Assembly (NCBI RefSeq): GCF_027579695.1
Contig: NC_083589.1
Span: forward strand, 39,843,335-39,907,334
Reading direction: 5' to 3'
Source of the DNA: Neoarius graeffei
Lineage: Eukaryota; Chordata; Actinopteri; Siluriformes; Ariidae
Length of the DNA: 64,000 bases
Shown: piece by piece, positions 1 through 11,849 of the stretch
How positions within the stretch are numbered: the first letter of the stretch is position 1
Layout of the letters: every line of letters begins with the position of its first letter
Made by a program: the position numbers and the translations under genes
The notes under the pieces: model-generated
Seen by the model: only the letters and a program-made list of their open reading frames with translations
The model's database searches: none
What the model was told of the DNA's origin: nothing

Positions 1-751
1 TACTGTCTCACTCCACCCACTTCCGCCCGCCTCCGGTTGGTGTGGTCGAGTGCGCCAGCCAATCAGGAGTTGCGGTGGGGGCATGACGCCTACAGCCCGG
101 AGCTGATGAGAACCAATCAGCTCCTGTGGACCGGGCTGGCCAAACAGGAACTTGATACGAAGCCGTTCTAACCTCAGCAATTGTGTGTTTTCTAACAAAA
201 GCACCCAGAGTTGAAAAGACACCTGCTGTAATTATGTATCTTTGCCTGGACACAAATAAACACCGGAAGTACTGTATGTCTTCATTCAACACTGCTTTCG
301 CTAGAATTATTACACCGCTCCTCTGTGGAAACGTAAACCTTAAATGAGTAAATAGAATATAAACTCATAGCACATATGAGTTTACTAGAACATGGGCTTC
401 TCCAACTTTTTCCTTGAAAAGAAAAATGATACCGACCTCTTCAGTCCAGCTTTATTTTATAAACACAATCCAGTTTGATTTATCTCAATATGTATGGAAA
501 TTTGTTAGATCTTTTAACTAATTCAACACATTTTATAAATTAAAATTGCCAATTGGATTATTACATATACTAAATAAATACAGTGACTTTCATGATGGTG
601 GGTTATGATGGTGGTTATCCCCTGACTGGACATAGGGGGCTTTGAGAACTATGGTATTAGAGCACTATATGTTAGATATGCAATAAATTAGGGGTTCTCA
701 AACATTTTACAGGTACTCTAAACTATGACCTGGTTTACATTTGGTTTTAAA
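1..751. other. No gene recognised; repeat-poor flank
   Basis: The first 200 bases are fairly GC-rich, with a CCAAT-like segment in both orientations (CCAATCAG near 58 and 114). The rest is AT-rich. I see no splice-flanked coding exon, and the open frame at 8-292 on the minus strand has no recognisable domain. The region could be a promoter-like fragment or an old repeat. Confidence 0.4.
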
Positions 752-763
752 ATGTGTCTTAGG

Positions 764-1140
764 GTCAGCGGCACGGTGGTGTAGTGGTTAGCGCTGTCGC
801 CTCACAGCAAGAAGGTCCTGGGTTCGAGCCCCGGGGCCGGCGAGGGCCTTTCTGTGTGGAGTTTGCATGTTCTCCCCGTGTCCGCGTGGGTTTCCTCCGG
901 GTGCTCCGGTTTCCCCCCACAGTCCAAAGACATGCAGGTTAAGTTAACTGGTGACTCTAAATTGACCGTAGGTGTGAATGTGAGTGTGAATGGTTGTCTG
1001 TGTCTATGTGTCAGCCCTGTGATGACCTGGCGACTTGTCCAGGGTGTACCCCGCCTTTCGCCCGTAGTCAGCTGGGATAGGCTCCAGCTTGCCTGCGACC
1101 CTGTAGAACAGGATAAAGCGGCTACAGATAATGAGATGAG
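764..1140 (+). mobile_element. tRNA-derived SINE (family S), full length
   Basis: The head carries Pol III promoter-like boxes: an A box around GGTGTAGTGGTTAGCG and a B box GGTTCGAGCCCC. It is followed by a conserved body of about 300 bp and a tail of GATGAG repeats. The 12-bp duplication ATGTGTCTTAGG flanks it at 752-763 and 1141-1152, which supports insertion by retrotransposition. The frames through it are open by chance, so the recurring peptides starting around GCLCLCVSPVMTWRL are not proteins. About 19 copies occur in this window in both orientations. Confidence 0.92.
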
Positions 1141-1203
1141 ATGTGTCTTAGGTGATCAGATCACCTAAATACAAGTGTAAATGCCCACCAAGTCCCATTC
1201 AAG

Positions 1204-1280
1204 ATGGAGTCAAATGTGTCCCAGACCACCTCCATGTATTGCGTATACATGGAGGTGGTCTGGGACACATTTGACTCCAT
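1204..1280. repeat. Perfect 36-bp inverted repeat with 5-nt loop
   Basis: Bases 1204-1239 and 1245-1280 are exact reverse complements separated by TGCGT at 1240-1244. The arms have mixed sequence and are not simple repeats. Transcription would give a perfect 36-bp RNA hairpin; as DNA it can form a cruciform. It has no similarity I recognise to the other foldbacks in the window. Confidence 0.93.
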
Positions 1281-1835
1281 ATCTTTTGTGCAAATGATAA
1301 TGCATTCTGATGTGTCTTCAACAAGGACATAACAGGAAAGTATGTTATTAATGTAGGACCTGATTACTTATTTAACAGTGCATTGACACTAAAAAAAACG
1401 AAGAGGATCACTGATGCACGTCTTTGGAGTGCAAGAAAATAATGAAGGTAAGTTGCAGGTTTAACGTTTTTAACATAACTGTGTACAGGGCCATTTGACC
1501 TTCTTGTGGAGATAAAGGCAGTAATGAAATCTGAATATAAGTGGTCAGCTGGTCACCTTGGAGACATATGATAGACATTGGTGTAAATGATGTGTCTCGG
1601 CTGTCCATGGGTGACCCGATTGCCCAAGATGCATTTTTCAAACCAACTGTAAACAGGGGCTAAAAATTAATATGTACTGACACCTTTGTACAGATATAGC
1701 TTACAAACGAATAAAATAGGCATTTTACACACATTTTACCATGTACAATAATATTTTGGCCATTCATTGGAGTCAGAATTGTTTGGTTTTTTTCTATTTC
1801 CGAATTTTTCCAGGTACGGAACCCATTTTTAATAA
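1281..1835. other. No gene recognised
   Basis: This is AT-rich DNA with no convincing exon, tRNA or simple repeat. The minus-strand frame at 1408-1641 has no recognisable motif. Confidence 0.4.
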
Positions 1836-1840
1836 TATTG

Positions 1841-2463
1841 TGTCAGGAGTGGCGAGCTGAGGTGAAGTAAGGACCCAAGAGCAGACTCAGAAAACAGGCA
1901 GTGTAAAGAGAAAACTTCTTTAATGAAGCAGATGGCAGAAAGGCAAAAAGTACAGTAGGACTCAGGCAAAAGCCGTTAGTCAAAAAACAGGCCAGGAGGT
2001 CAAAAACACAGGAGCAGGTAGACACGATCAGGGACCAAAAAAAAGAAAAAACCTTCACAAAATCTAATGAACACAGGGACAAGGGAAATCCAGGCAGAGG
2101 TAGCAAAAGACACAATTCAAAAGAACAGGCAGGCTAAAACAGGGACAAAAAACTGGACAGAAACACTTGACAAAGAACCAAGGAGAAATTCAGGCAGGGG
2201 GAATCAAGAAGCCACAAAACCAATGAGCTGTAGCGAGGCAAGAAAAGTCTACAAGGGACAGTCTGCTCTAGCAAATAGAGTAGCTCCAAACAGTTCTTAA
2301 ATAGCCCTGGCTGATGGGAGAGGAGTGGTAGCAGGTGTGGGAGTGCCGCTTCAGGAAATGGCCTTCAGCAAGGCAGGACTGAATTCCTGTCCCGGATCCA
2401 ACCTGGAGCCGGCATGGAAGTCCCACAATCTAAGGCATGGATGAACTGGACCGGACTGTGACA
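1841..2463 (-). mobile_element. Solo-LTR-like element with 5-bp TSD
   Basis: The element starts TGTCAGGAGT and ends CTGTGACA, so it has the TG...CA termini of an LTR. It is flanked by TATTG at 1836-1840 and 2464-2468, the 5-bp duplication typical of LTR retroelements. Read on the minus strand it has a TATTTAA box-like motif near 2300 and an ATTAAA signal near 1920, the promoter-then-poly(A) order expected of an LTR. No internal coding sequence is present, so a recombined solo LTR is the simplest reading. I cannot name the family; a DNA element with short TIRs is the alternative. Confidence 0.65.
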
Positions 2464-2479
2464 TATTGCCATTAGATTA

Positions 2480-2851
2480 TCTCATCTCATTATCTCTAGC
2501 CGCTTTATCCTTCTACAGGGTCGCAGGCAAGCTGGAGCCTATCCCAGCTGACTACGGGCGAAAGGCGGGGTACACCCTGGACAAGTCGTCAGGTCATCAC
2601 AGGGCTGACACATAGACACAGACAACCATTCACACTCACATTCACACCTACGGTCAATTTAGAGTCACCAGTTAACCTAACCTGCATGTCTTTGGACTGT
2701 GGGGGAAAACGGAGCACCCGGAGGAAACCCACGCGGACACGGGGAGAACATGCAAACTCCGCACAGAAAGGCCCTCGCCGGCCATGGGGCTCGAACCCAG
2801 GACCTTCTTGCTGTGAGGCGACAGCGCTAACCACTACACCACCGTGCCGCC
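2480..2851 (-). mobile_element. tRNA-derived SINE (family S)
   Basis: Reverse-orientation copy: the (CTCAT) tail is at the left and the tRNA-like head (CACTACACCACCGTGCCGCC) at the right. It lies 12 bp beyond the right TSD of the LTR-like element. I could not find an unambiguous target duplication for this copy. Confidence 0.9.
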
Positions 2852-2955
2852 ATCATGGATTTTGACTATGGCAATACATCACAGAACAAGCTGCAGCACC
2901 ATGGACAGCGCCTGAAACCAAGTAGTAATATAACACCAAATACCATTGATTGATT

Positions 2956-3040
<85 letters not shown>

Positions 3041-3080
3041 CATCCATCCATCCATCCATCCATCCATCCATACATACATC
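2956..3080 (+). repeat. Compound (TATC)n(CATC)n microsatellite
   Basis: About 21 tandem TATC units run to 3040. They are followed directly by about 8 CATC units and a short imperfect CATA/CATC tail. The single T-to-C switch in the unit suggests that a point-mutated unit expanded. Confidence 0.97.
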
Positions 3081-3339
3081 CAGTCAGATCAATGACACAA
3101 TTTTCATTATTTTGCCTCTGTACACCACCACAATGGATTTTAAATGAAGCAATCAAGATGGGATTGAAATGTTGAATTTCAGCTTTAATTCGAAGGGTTT
3201 AACAAAAACATAACATTAACTGCTTAGGAATTACAGCCGTTTTTGTTGCCAACCAAGTTGATTCCAAGCATTGAATTTGCATTTGGCAGCTGTTCATGGG
3301 AACACTTAGTGTGAAGAGGTGTCAGTGCAAGTGAAGGAG

Positions 3340-3345
<6 letters not shown>

Positions 3346-3384
<39 letters not shown>
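3346..3384. repeat. (AT)n microsatellite
   Basis: Uninterrupted AT dinucleotide run of about 39 bases. Confidence 0.97.
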
Positions 3385-3387
<3 letters not shown>

Positions 3388-3630
3388 CATGTATGCATAC
3401 ATATGCAATCAACACATGCAGAATCCAGGCATAATTTTGCAGAGGTTTTGGAAAGGAAGCCATGAGTCTTCAGTGTCAGACAGACTTCCACCCCCATCCT
3501 GCACAGGGAGACCTGCTTTTCTGTTGCTTTGCTGCTACATCAGCTGCTACTTTCATTTCACGGCTCAGCGGTGAAACTCTCGAGCTCCTCTTAGCAGATG
3601 AGCAGCTTTTTTTTTTATTGCAACATGCCT

Positions 3631-3775
3631 ACTGTAAGGCCATTATCTCATGAGGAATCACAAAAAAAGTTGACTTCCTTCTGCTATATTATCTCACCAT
3701 TTACAGTTAGGCCATTATCTCATGGGGGTAACAACAAAAGATTTGATTTCCATCTACTATATTATTCTTTTAGTC
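3631..3775 (+). repeat. Diverged two-copy tandem duplication (~72 bp)
   Basis: Copy one begins ACTGTAAGGCCATTATCTCATG at 3631, and copy two begins ACAGTTAGGCCATTATCTCATG at 3703. Both continue with similar A-rich text and a CTNCTATATTAT motif. The divergence indicates an old duplication. No function is apparent. Confidence 0.7.
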
Positions 3776-4412
3776 AAAAAGAAAAGGAAAATTCATGCAA
3801 TTTTATTTCTGGGCTTTAAAACGGATCAAACTGTAATCAGGTGACCTACATCATGGTTGGTCATTGTTTAAACTCGGGATGATAAATTAAGCAGGAATTT
3901 AATCAGCCTTCCTGTGTGGGGCAAGTCCTGATATGGCCATAAATCAAATTAATTTGCTTCCTAGTTCAGTCAAAAAAATTATAACCCTTTCTTTTTTTAT
4001 ATCAGCAACTTTTTATAATGATATAATATAGATAAGCTGAATCTTTTGGCCTTTTTTTTTTTTTTTTGAAGACCAAAAATGTTTAAGACGTAAGGTTAAA
4101 AATCCACAAATGTATAACCTGAAAGAAAGTGCTGTGTAAATAATGTGTAGCCTTATTATCTTGGGTAACAAACCAGTTGAGAAATGTGTTTAAAATATTC
4201 AACAATGCAACAAATGCTGTTTTACTCAAGGCTTTTCATTCAAATACAGTGCTTATCAAAATACACAGATCTATAGTATGTTGTATGCAAGGTCTAAGAC
4301 TTCACTCTTTATTTATACAACCAATGCTCCCAATACTGGAGTAACAATATGTAGGTCTGTTACCTCAGGGACACAGTGACCTTCAAAAGCTTGGTCTTTG
4401 ACTAGCCTTGTA

Positions 4413-5981
4413 CAATCCCAAGTCAGAAAAATCTGGGACAGTATGTTGAGATTTAAATTAAAACTGAAAACAAAGATTTGTAAATCATCTCTGATCTGTA
4501 TTGCACTCTAAACAATACAACAACATATTCTTTGATATATTATTTCATGAATTTTATTGTTTTTTCAAAATAAACACTTACTTCTATTTTGATTCTTGCA
4601 ACGCATTAAAAAAAAGTTGGGACCATAAAGTATTTACCACTTTCTAATGTTGCCATTCCTTCTCACAACACTTAAAAGATGTTTCGGGACTGAAGACACC
4701 AAGTGATGGAATGTTTTGGGTGTTATTTTGTCCCATTCTTCCTGTAAACAGGTCTTAAGGTGTGCAACAGTACAGGATTGTCATTGTCATATTTTTCATT
4801 TCAAAATTTACCACACATTCTCTACTGGGTACAGAGGGGGCAGACACCCTCTTCTTCCACAGCCATGCCTTTGTAATGTGTGCAGAATATGGTTTTGCAT
4901 TGTCTTACTGAAATCTCCTTGGAAAAGATGTCATCTTGAAGGCAGCATATGTTGCTCCAAAATCTCAGTGTACTTTTCTGCATTAATGCTGCCATCACAG
5001 AAGTGTAAATTACCTTTTTTAAGGGCACTGGCACAACCCCATACCATGACAGACCTTGTCTGGCTTTTGGACTTGTTCCTGGTAACAGTCTGGATGGTCC
5101 TTTTTGTCTTTGATCTGGAGCACAAGGCGTCCATTTCTTCCAAAAAAAGACCTGGAATACTGATTCGTCTGACCACAATACACGTTTCCACTGTTTGATG
5201 GTCCATCCCAGATGCCTCAGAGTCCAGAGAAGTCAACAGCAATTCTGGACACAGTTAACGTCAGTGTTCCTTTTTGCACAGTAAAGTTTTAACTGGCATT
5301 TGTAGATGTAACTCTGTATTGTAGAGCTTGTCAAAGGTTTGCCAAAGTAATCCAGATTCTATGTGGCTGTATCAGCTATAGATGAATGACGGTTCTTGAT
5401 GCAGTGCCGTCTAAGGGATCGGAGATCACGGGTGTTCAGCTTAGGCTTGGGCCCTTGCCTTTTACACACTGAAATTCCTCCAGATTCCTTGAATCATTTA
5501 ATGATATTATGCACCACAGAGGGTGAAATATCCAAATCCTGTCCTATGTTTCTTTGAGGAACATTGTTTTTAAACATTTTAATAATATTCTCATGCATTT
5601 GTTGATAAACTGGACATCCTCGGCTCATCTTTGCTCATCAAAGACCAGTCCTTTCCTGGATACTGATTTTGTACCAAACCATGATTACAATCACCTTCTG
5701 GCATCACCTGTTTCAAATCACATCATTAGTTAACCGTTTTACCTGATTACTTTGTAACGTAAATTGTATTGTCCCAACTTTTTTGGAATGTGTTGCAGGC
5801 CTGAAACGCAGAAATGGGTGTATATTAAGAAATGAAATGAAGTTGACCAGACAGAACATGAAATATCTTGGGTTCATTCTGTCTGTAATGAAATACAAGT
5901 CAAAGTAAATGTCGAAATCACTGCTTTCTTTTTTTTATTTGTATTTTCCATCCTGTCCCAACTTTTTCTGATTTGGGGTTG
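4413..5981 (-). mobile_element. Degenerate Tc1-like DNA transposon
   Basis: The ends are imperfect inverted repeats: CAATCCCAAGTCAGAAAAA at the left and the reverse complement CAACCCCAAATCAGAAAAA at the right. The left flank is TA, while the right flank has mutated to AA. On the minus strand, fragments of a DDE transposase survive around 4931-5242, including MVWGCASALKKGNLHF, the region before the second catalytic Asp. Many stops and frameshifts show that it is dead. Its ends resemble those of the element at 54117-55711, so they are probably related subfamilies. Confidence 0.85.
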
Positions 5982-7355
5982 AAGTCAGGACATCCCCAAA
6001 AGATAGAAATTACACCTGACATTTAAAAAGTATATATGAATGGCAAATAAATCTTTTTCACCATCCACTCTTAAAGACAAATCCTTGCAATTGCATCTTA
6101 TTTAGACTCACTGGTTAGCATTAACACCATGAATTATTAAATCATATCTTTTCTCCTTATTCAATCACATTATATTGCAAAGTCTCAACATCGTTAAAGT
6201 TATTACATTACATTACATTATAGGCATTTATCAGACACTCCTATCCAGAGCGATGTACAGCGTACCCAGAGCGGCCTGGGGAGCAGTTGGGGGTTAGGTG
6301 CCTTATTACTGTATCCATTTCCTTACTATATAAATAATAGTGCATACATTACTTTGTAGTAGACTTCAGTATAACATAAGTTTTGTAGGATGTAAAGACT
6401 GCTGCTGATTCTGTTCCGAGGCCTTTCCTCGGAGTCTAATGGCTGATTGAGCGAATAACACTGTTTCCTGGAATAGAGCAGTCTCTGTCACTTGTGCTCT
6501 GCTGTTACTGTACACATCATCCATGGTGAGCGTGGCTGAGGCGCCCTGGGCTGTGCTTAGCGTACATTATAATCTGCCAAGCTTTCTGCTTCCTCCAGGC
6601 TGCTGGATGAGTAAGCATGTCAGCTAGCCAAGTGGAAAACAGCAGAGACAAAAAAAGAAAGCCAGAGAGGAGGGGAGGTGTGAGGAAGAGCGGTATTGGG
6701 ACCCACTATAAACCCTGCCGTTCGTTATCTTCTCAAAATTTTGGTGTGAAACCTGCTTTTATAAATAGATACAACTGTAGACAAACCAGTGTGCTTTGGT
6801 GAAGCATTAACAGCAGGCATCGTTCATACCATACACCATTCGCACCAGCCTTTTATATGTCTTGAACATGCTGGATCACCAAAAAGAAAACACAGTTATT
6901 CTTAGACGTTCTAGATCACAAGAGTTTGACCAAGCTAAGGATTGTGTAAGGACTATGTATAAAGATAGTCAATGATTTTGGTGAAAGTTAGCTGGAGCTA
7001 GCTATTTTGAAACTCATAATCCAAGCTAATACAGCCCATTAAGTGTTCCTTACACATCCACAATCCAAGACACGTGCACAACGGGCTTTGTTATCACCCT
7101 GGAAACAAACATATTGATTTGTAAATAATCTGCAAGAGCATCTGCACAAGAAATTTAGTGAAAAGGTTCCAGGTCATTTGGGAAAATGTTGTATCCTATT
7201 TAGTAGGTGTAATTGATGATGAGATAACTGGATTTTAAGGAAGTGTTCACCAGTAGCTTTTCTCTAGTCAACTGACAAAAGAAAGAAACATAAACATTAA
7301 CTTTCATTAAAAAAATTTTCTGGATATGTATGTTTAAATGTAATACGTTCAAGTT
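5982..7355. other. Mostly unannotated; contains one short teleost repeat motif
   Basis: Apart from the repeat fragment at 6205-6310, I see no gene. The plus-strand frame at 6617-6802 has no recognisable domain or convincing splice context. Confidence 0.4.
6205..6310 (+). repeat. Teleost-type interspersed repeat fragment
   Basis: A (CATTA)n run leads into a segment beginning TAGGCATTTATCAGACACTC and ending in GGGGGTTAGGTGCCTTATT. I recognise this pattern (CATTTAGCAGACGCTTTTATCC and relatives) as a very common interspersed sequence in fish genomes. Its parent family is not resolved here. Confidence 0.55.
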
Positions 7356-7732
7356 GGGGCGGCACGGTGGTGTAGTGGTTAGCGCTGTCGCCTCACAGCA
7401 AGAAGGTCTGGGTTCGAGCCCCGTGGCCAGCGAGGGCCTTTCTGTGCGGAGTTTGCATGTTCTCCCCGTGTCCGCGTGGGTTTCCTCCGGGTGCTCCGGT
7501 TTCCCCCACAGTCCAAAGACATGCAGGAAAGGTTAACTGGTGACTCTAAATTGACCGTAGGTGTGAATGTGAGTGTGAATGGTTGTCTGTGTCTATGTGT
7601 CAGCCCTGTGATGACCTGGCGACTTGTCCAGGGTGTACCCCGCCTTTCGCCCGTAGTCAGCTGGGATAGGCTCCAGCTTGCCTGCGACCCTGTAGAACAG
7701 GATAAAGCGGCTAGAGATAATGAGATGAGATG
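7356..7732 (+). mobile_element. tRNA-derived SINE (family S), full length
   Basis: Complete head, body and GATGAGATGA tail. A 2-3 base change occurs near 7528 (GCAGGAAAGG for GCAGGTTAGG). No unambiguous target duplication was found. Confidence 0.9.
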
Positions 7733-7861
7733 AAATCTTTAAGGTACAAAAGGAAATGAAATGATATGAAACACATACATTAAGATAACTTTCAGCAAAG
7801 CCAGGTTTCATAATCATGCTCGTTTTGTGTGTCTCTCTTTTCTCTTTCCACACACACACAC

Positions 7862-8385
7862 ATCCACATTCACTGGATATGAGCAATCACATGCTCTGAT
7901 TGGCTACTCTACTACTAGGCTATCAGCTCATATACCATGAGTAGAGAAAAACAAAATGGCGGCACGTGTTGCTGAACCAACCGAGGACAAAATAAAAACT
8001 ATACTCGAAAACAAAACCCCAGAAATACAAAAAAAAAGCAACAAAATATGGAATAAAAATATTTGATGGTAAGAATGTATCTTTTTTTATTTTTCAAGAA
8101 TTATTATTATCACATTTTCACAAATTGCTCCTGTCATTTCGCTGGTTTGTTTACATTCTAAGCGAAATGATTTTGTCGGGCATTTTGTATAAAGTTTGTA
8201 TTTATCAAATTTGTAAAAAATGATAATAAACCTGCTCTGTTTCTCAAAATCCAGTGAATGTGGATAGAATAAAACAGTTATTCCGCTCAATCTCGTCGTA
8301 AATGGCTTATAGCCGACTCGGCGCTACGTGCCTCGTCAGTTATCAGCTCATGTATGACTTGATCTTGTAGAATAACTGTTAAATA
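7862..8385 (+). mobile_element. DNA element family D copy 1 with a Crypton-like first-exon remnant
   Basis: Inner inverted repeats (CCACATTCACTGGAT near 7865 and ATCCAGTGAATGTGG near 8250) flank a segment shared with 24868-25770 and, reversed, 33918-34422. At 7959 an ATG opens a short frame, MAARVAEPTEDKIK, followed by a GGTAAGAA splice-donor-like site near 8068. The peptide resembles the N-terminus of Crypton/DUF3504-type recombinase genes, where ENTKKAT-like text follows; this is inference from family memory. The right end is a second foldback whose outer ends read AACAGTTATTCC and AGAATAACTGTT. Confidence 0.6.
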
Positions 8386-9461
8386 TATATATATAACTTT
8401 TAGTCTATCCCTGAGATTAATAAACCTCAAACCCACTTCATATGCCACACTGGGATTAATTGTTACAGGTCCAAAATTCCTGGTTCAGATACTGAATCTA
8501 AAGTATCAGTTCTTCACTGTCTGTAAAACCTAAACTAATCTTCTGGCATGCTGTATGTCTCTGTGTGTATACGGTCATGCACTTACTGTAATAAATGGAG
8601 ATAAGTGCAATACTAAGTCTCAGAGCCAAATGATTATGAAATGTAGCCTCAGTAGTAATCTCAGCTCATGCAAAAACAGTGGCTTTAATTTGCAGCAGGA
8701 CAATGTTTCACTGGCCGAGTCATTTGATAAATGCATGCACATAAAAAAAAAAAAAGCTTTCTTGTTTTGTGGTCATTTTGTGCACAAGATGCAGTAAATA
8801 TGCACTGCAAATTAACCCAAATATGAGATCACTTCAGATAGTAACGCAGTGCCTTGTATCCTATAACTGGAGGTGCTCAATCACTAAAGTGGTCCTCTGT
8901 CATTTTTAGCTGCCTCAGTGAATAAAAGCATTGGCATGGAATATTGCACAAAGCCCGAGGAGCATAAGCCAAGCAAGCCTCACTCTGCATTAATGAAAAT
9001 ACATTACGCTATTTTCAATATCAATAGGCACTCAGAGCTGACTGTAAACATTACTCACATGAACATGTGAAGTCAGTATCACTGTATGTCGTAATGAAAG
9101 GTCATGTGGTGCGTGTGCTTGAGGTTTCTTTACTTTTATTCCAAGGCAATCAGAGCAATGCACTTTCTGTCATTCATTGCTCTTCTTAGGATTCAGAAAG
9201 GTATTTCTGCTGTTATATTCACTTCAGATTTCTGTTCCATTCTGCTCAGATTTTGTTTATTGAATTTTTGAAGTAATTATGCAACTTTTTATTTCTGGTC
9301 ACCTTGGTAACTAGACTGAGATGATTTTGAAAGGAGAAGCAACAAAAAAATCAATATTATGGCATTATAACACTTGAAATATTATCTTTTTTTAAGTTAT
9401 TTTGACCCCATTTTCACCCAAATTGTTCATCTACTAATACCCGTCCTCTAGTTTTCCCTCT
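8386..9461. other. No gene recognised
   Basis: AT-rich DNA with a short (AT)n near 8382-8395 and a poly(A) run near 8743. Reading frames are short and show no domain. Confidence 0.4.
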
Positions 9462-9683
9462 GGGGCGGCACGGTGGTGTAGTGGTTAGCACTATCGCTTC
9501 ACAGCAAGAAGGTTCTGGGTTCGAGCCTAGTGGCTGATGGGGGCCTTTCTGTGCGGAGTTTGCATGTTGTCCGCATGGGTTTCCTCCAGGTGCTCCGGTT
9601 TCCCCCACAGTCCAAAGACATGCAGGTTAGGTTAACTGGTGACTCTAAATTGACCGTAGGTGTGAATGTGAGTGTGAATGGTT
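9462..9683 (+). mobile_element. SINE family S, 3'-truncated
   Basis: The head and first half of the body are present and diverged, with a deletion near 9571. The sequence stops after GTGTGAATGGTTGAG, about 20 bp before the TTAA-type element at 9703. The missing 3' half is not found on the other side of that element, so it was lost by deletion and not simply displaced. Confidence 0.85.
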
Positions 9684-9702
9684 GAGAGGAGAAAACCTCT
9701 AA

Positions 9703-10414
9703 GGTGGGGTTTACATTAGACCGTATCAGCGGATCATCAGATTAACGTTTTTAAAAACGATTAGCGTGCACACAGCAACGCCAATACACGGATACGCTAA
9801 TCACATGACTAATTCGGCACGTAAGTTGAAATGTGTCAGTGCGGCTCATTGCTTCCTCCTCAGCGGCTGCGCTTCAAATCACTCCGCCCTGAACAGCGAG
9901 TGCCCTCTGGAGGGTGCGCACTCCGGCCCTGCGCAGCTCACAGAGCGCGCGAGTGAAGCGCACGAGCAGTGATTCGGGACTGAGCCGCTGTGCGCAAGTC
10001 ACTTACCACTTGCAAGTGGAAGGATGGCAAGCCTAAAGACAATCATAACTACACAATGGGCAGTATTTGCATCAGTATTTGCAGTATTTTCATACTTTTA
10101 TACTCTTTAATGAAAGGTGATACAAGGCGGAAGTCCGCGCCGTTTTTCAGCAGTCGCGTCACATGACCAACGCCAGCGAATCAGGAAGGTGGATGTCACA
10201 GTGACATTGTCCAATGAGACGCCAGCTAGAGCTCAGCACAGCGTATCCGCGTATCTCAATGTTTACACAGCACCGGACCAGACACGATCTGGATTGAATA
10301 CGTGGACCCTGGCAGATTCCCGTTTCCCGGTGTTTCCAGGCGTTTTAATGTAAACGGACAGTGCATCCGCGAAGAAAACGAGACAGATACGGTCTAATGT
10401 AAACTTGGCCTATA
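9703..10414 (+). mobile_element. TTAA-target MITE family B, copy 1
   Basis: The ends are GGTGGGGTTTACATTAGACC and its partner GGTCTAATGTAAACTTGGCC, giving an inverted repeat with the core GTTTACATTAGACCGTATC. The right flank is TTAA (10415-10418) and the left is CTAA, one mutation from TTAA. A TTAA target is used by piggyBac and Kolobok elements. No transposase domain is recognisable. A second copy in opposite orientation occupies 14415-15059. Confidence 0.8.
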
Positions 10415-10639
10415 TTAATCTTGTAGAAGGCAACGGGAATCCACTACTGTAATGGTCCCTGGACAGTTTGATGGCTGAAGCTGTCAGATCGGCCACGTCA
10501 CTGTAGTGATATGCCAAAATGGATGGAGTTTTTCCTCCAACGCTGCCAGAAACAAAGATATCAAACTGTATTGTAACTGTAACTGGAGTGGTACCTTCAT
10601 GGGTACGCGTTCTAGATACCTGAAGTGTATATCTTTTAC

Positions 10640-10640
<1 letters not shown>

Positions 10641-10680
<40 letters not shown>
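10641..10680. repeat. (TAA)n microsatellite
   Basis: About 13 TAA units. On the minus strand this yields the poly-Tyr stretch of a spurious open frame. Confidence 0.97.
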
Positions 10681-11845
10681 CAACTTTATTAGGCACAGGG
10701 TTTCAAAAACTGATCCTTATTTGCATGAAAGCTGTGCATAACATAAATATAAATTAATGGCAAATATATAATAACAAATAGAATAAATAAAATATAATAA
10801 TGTGGACAAAAATATAAAAATTTATAGCAATTTGTACTGACAGTTGAAAGTTTAAGAAATAGTGTGAAAATTATAATAGCTTAGAGGTTTGAGTACACTG
10901 GACAATTTAGAGTTATTCTAGAAGATTTTTCGTTATTTACATAACCAATAGTTTGAGCAAAATGATTTAACACACTTAGAGGTTTTTAACCGAAGAATCC
11001 AGACTGTTGAATAATTTAGCAGCAGAATATTTGAAGGCTCTGTAACCAGACTTGGATGAGATTTTGACCATGTGAGTGTTAGATTTGTTTCTAGTGTTGT
11101 AGTTATGTACTTAAGTACTGACGTAAAATGCTCCTGAGGTAAGATGGGCAAAGTCCTTTCAAGCATTTGAATACCAGTAGGCATTTATGGAAAGTCCAAC
11201 GATCAGTTAAAGTATGAAGGCGCACCTGAGAAGATGCATGGAGTGTATGTTCAAGGTATATCAGCAGTCCATAAGTCCAATTAAAGATAGGGTAAGTGAT
11301 TTATTGTAGAAACAATTTTTTGTTATATTTAATGAAATTCTCTTTCCATTCTAGTAAAAAGAAAAACTCTGTCATCCAATGTGTCATCTGTGGCAGTTGC
11401 AGGGCTGTAAAAATCTTGGTCCAAATGAAATGATTGGACAGTCTACCTACCTATCTACTTGCGCACACTCTGCCCAAGCGCTCATTGCTAAAGCTAGCAA
11501 GCTAGTTGACAGCTGTGAGTACTAACAATAGCCTTGTTCGTTGTTTCTCATTCATTATGATAATGTTAGGTGTTTTCTTAAATGTGAATGAGACATGATG
11601 TAGTTGGATATAACAATGACATGCCACACTCCAAACATTTCCCCACCACCACCCTTCCCCCAAACGTTCTCTCTCGTGGACTCGTCTTCCAGCAGTAGTC
11701 AGGCAGTGCGCGTTCACGTGTTTTGGAGGAGTGGCTTTAGATGGAGGGCTGAAGAGAGGGGGTGGGATTTTTCAGTTGAATACTTTAAAAATCTAGCTTA
11801 CTCTTGCTGGTTTGTCCAAAATTACCTACCCTAACTTTAAGTACC
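10681..11845. other. No gene recognised
   Basis: AT-rich sequence with no splice-bounded coding exon. The segment 11050-11230 has the look of an old LINE 3' region, but I could not place it in a family. Confidence 0.35.
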
Positions 11846-11849
11846 TTAA

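Noticed and set aside
764..840. Possible functional tRNA genes at the SINE heads
   Set aside because: A and B boxes are present, but the sequences are SINE heads joined to the conserved body, with target duplications around the whole unit.
854..1168. Recurring 80-140-codon frames with GCLCLCVSPVMTWRLVQGV or the reverse-strand GERRGTPWTSRQVITGL
   Set aside because: They fall exactly on the SINE copies at many places and are translations of its consensus in different frames, not protein genes.
3041..3080. Tandem CATC/TATC tract considered as a CRISPR-like or regulatory array
   Set aside because: Pure tetranucleotide microsatellite without spacers, in a vertebrate genome.
4716..5198. 160-codon plus-strand frame
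   Set aside because: Lies in a degenerate Tc1-like element whose transposase remnants read on the minus strand; chance frame.
9640..9700. Idea that the TTAA MITE at 9703 split the SINE at 9462
   Set aside because: The missing 3' half of the SINE does not resume after 10414, so it is a truncation and not a simple interruption.
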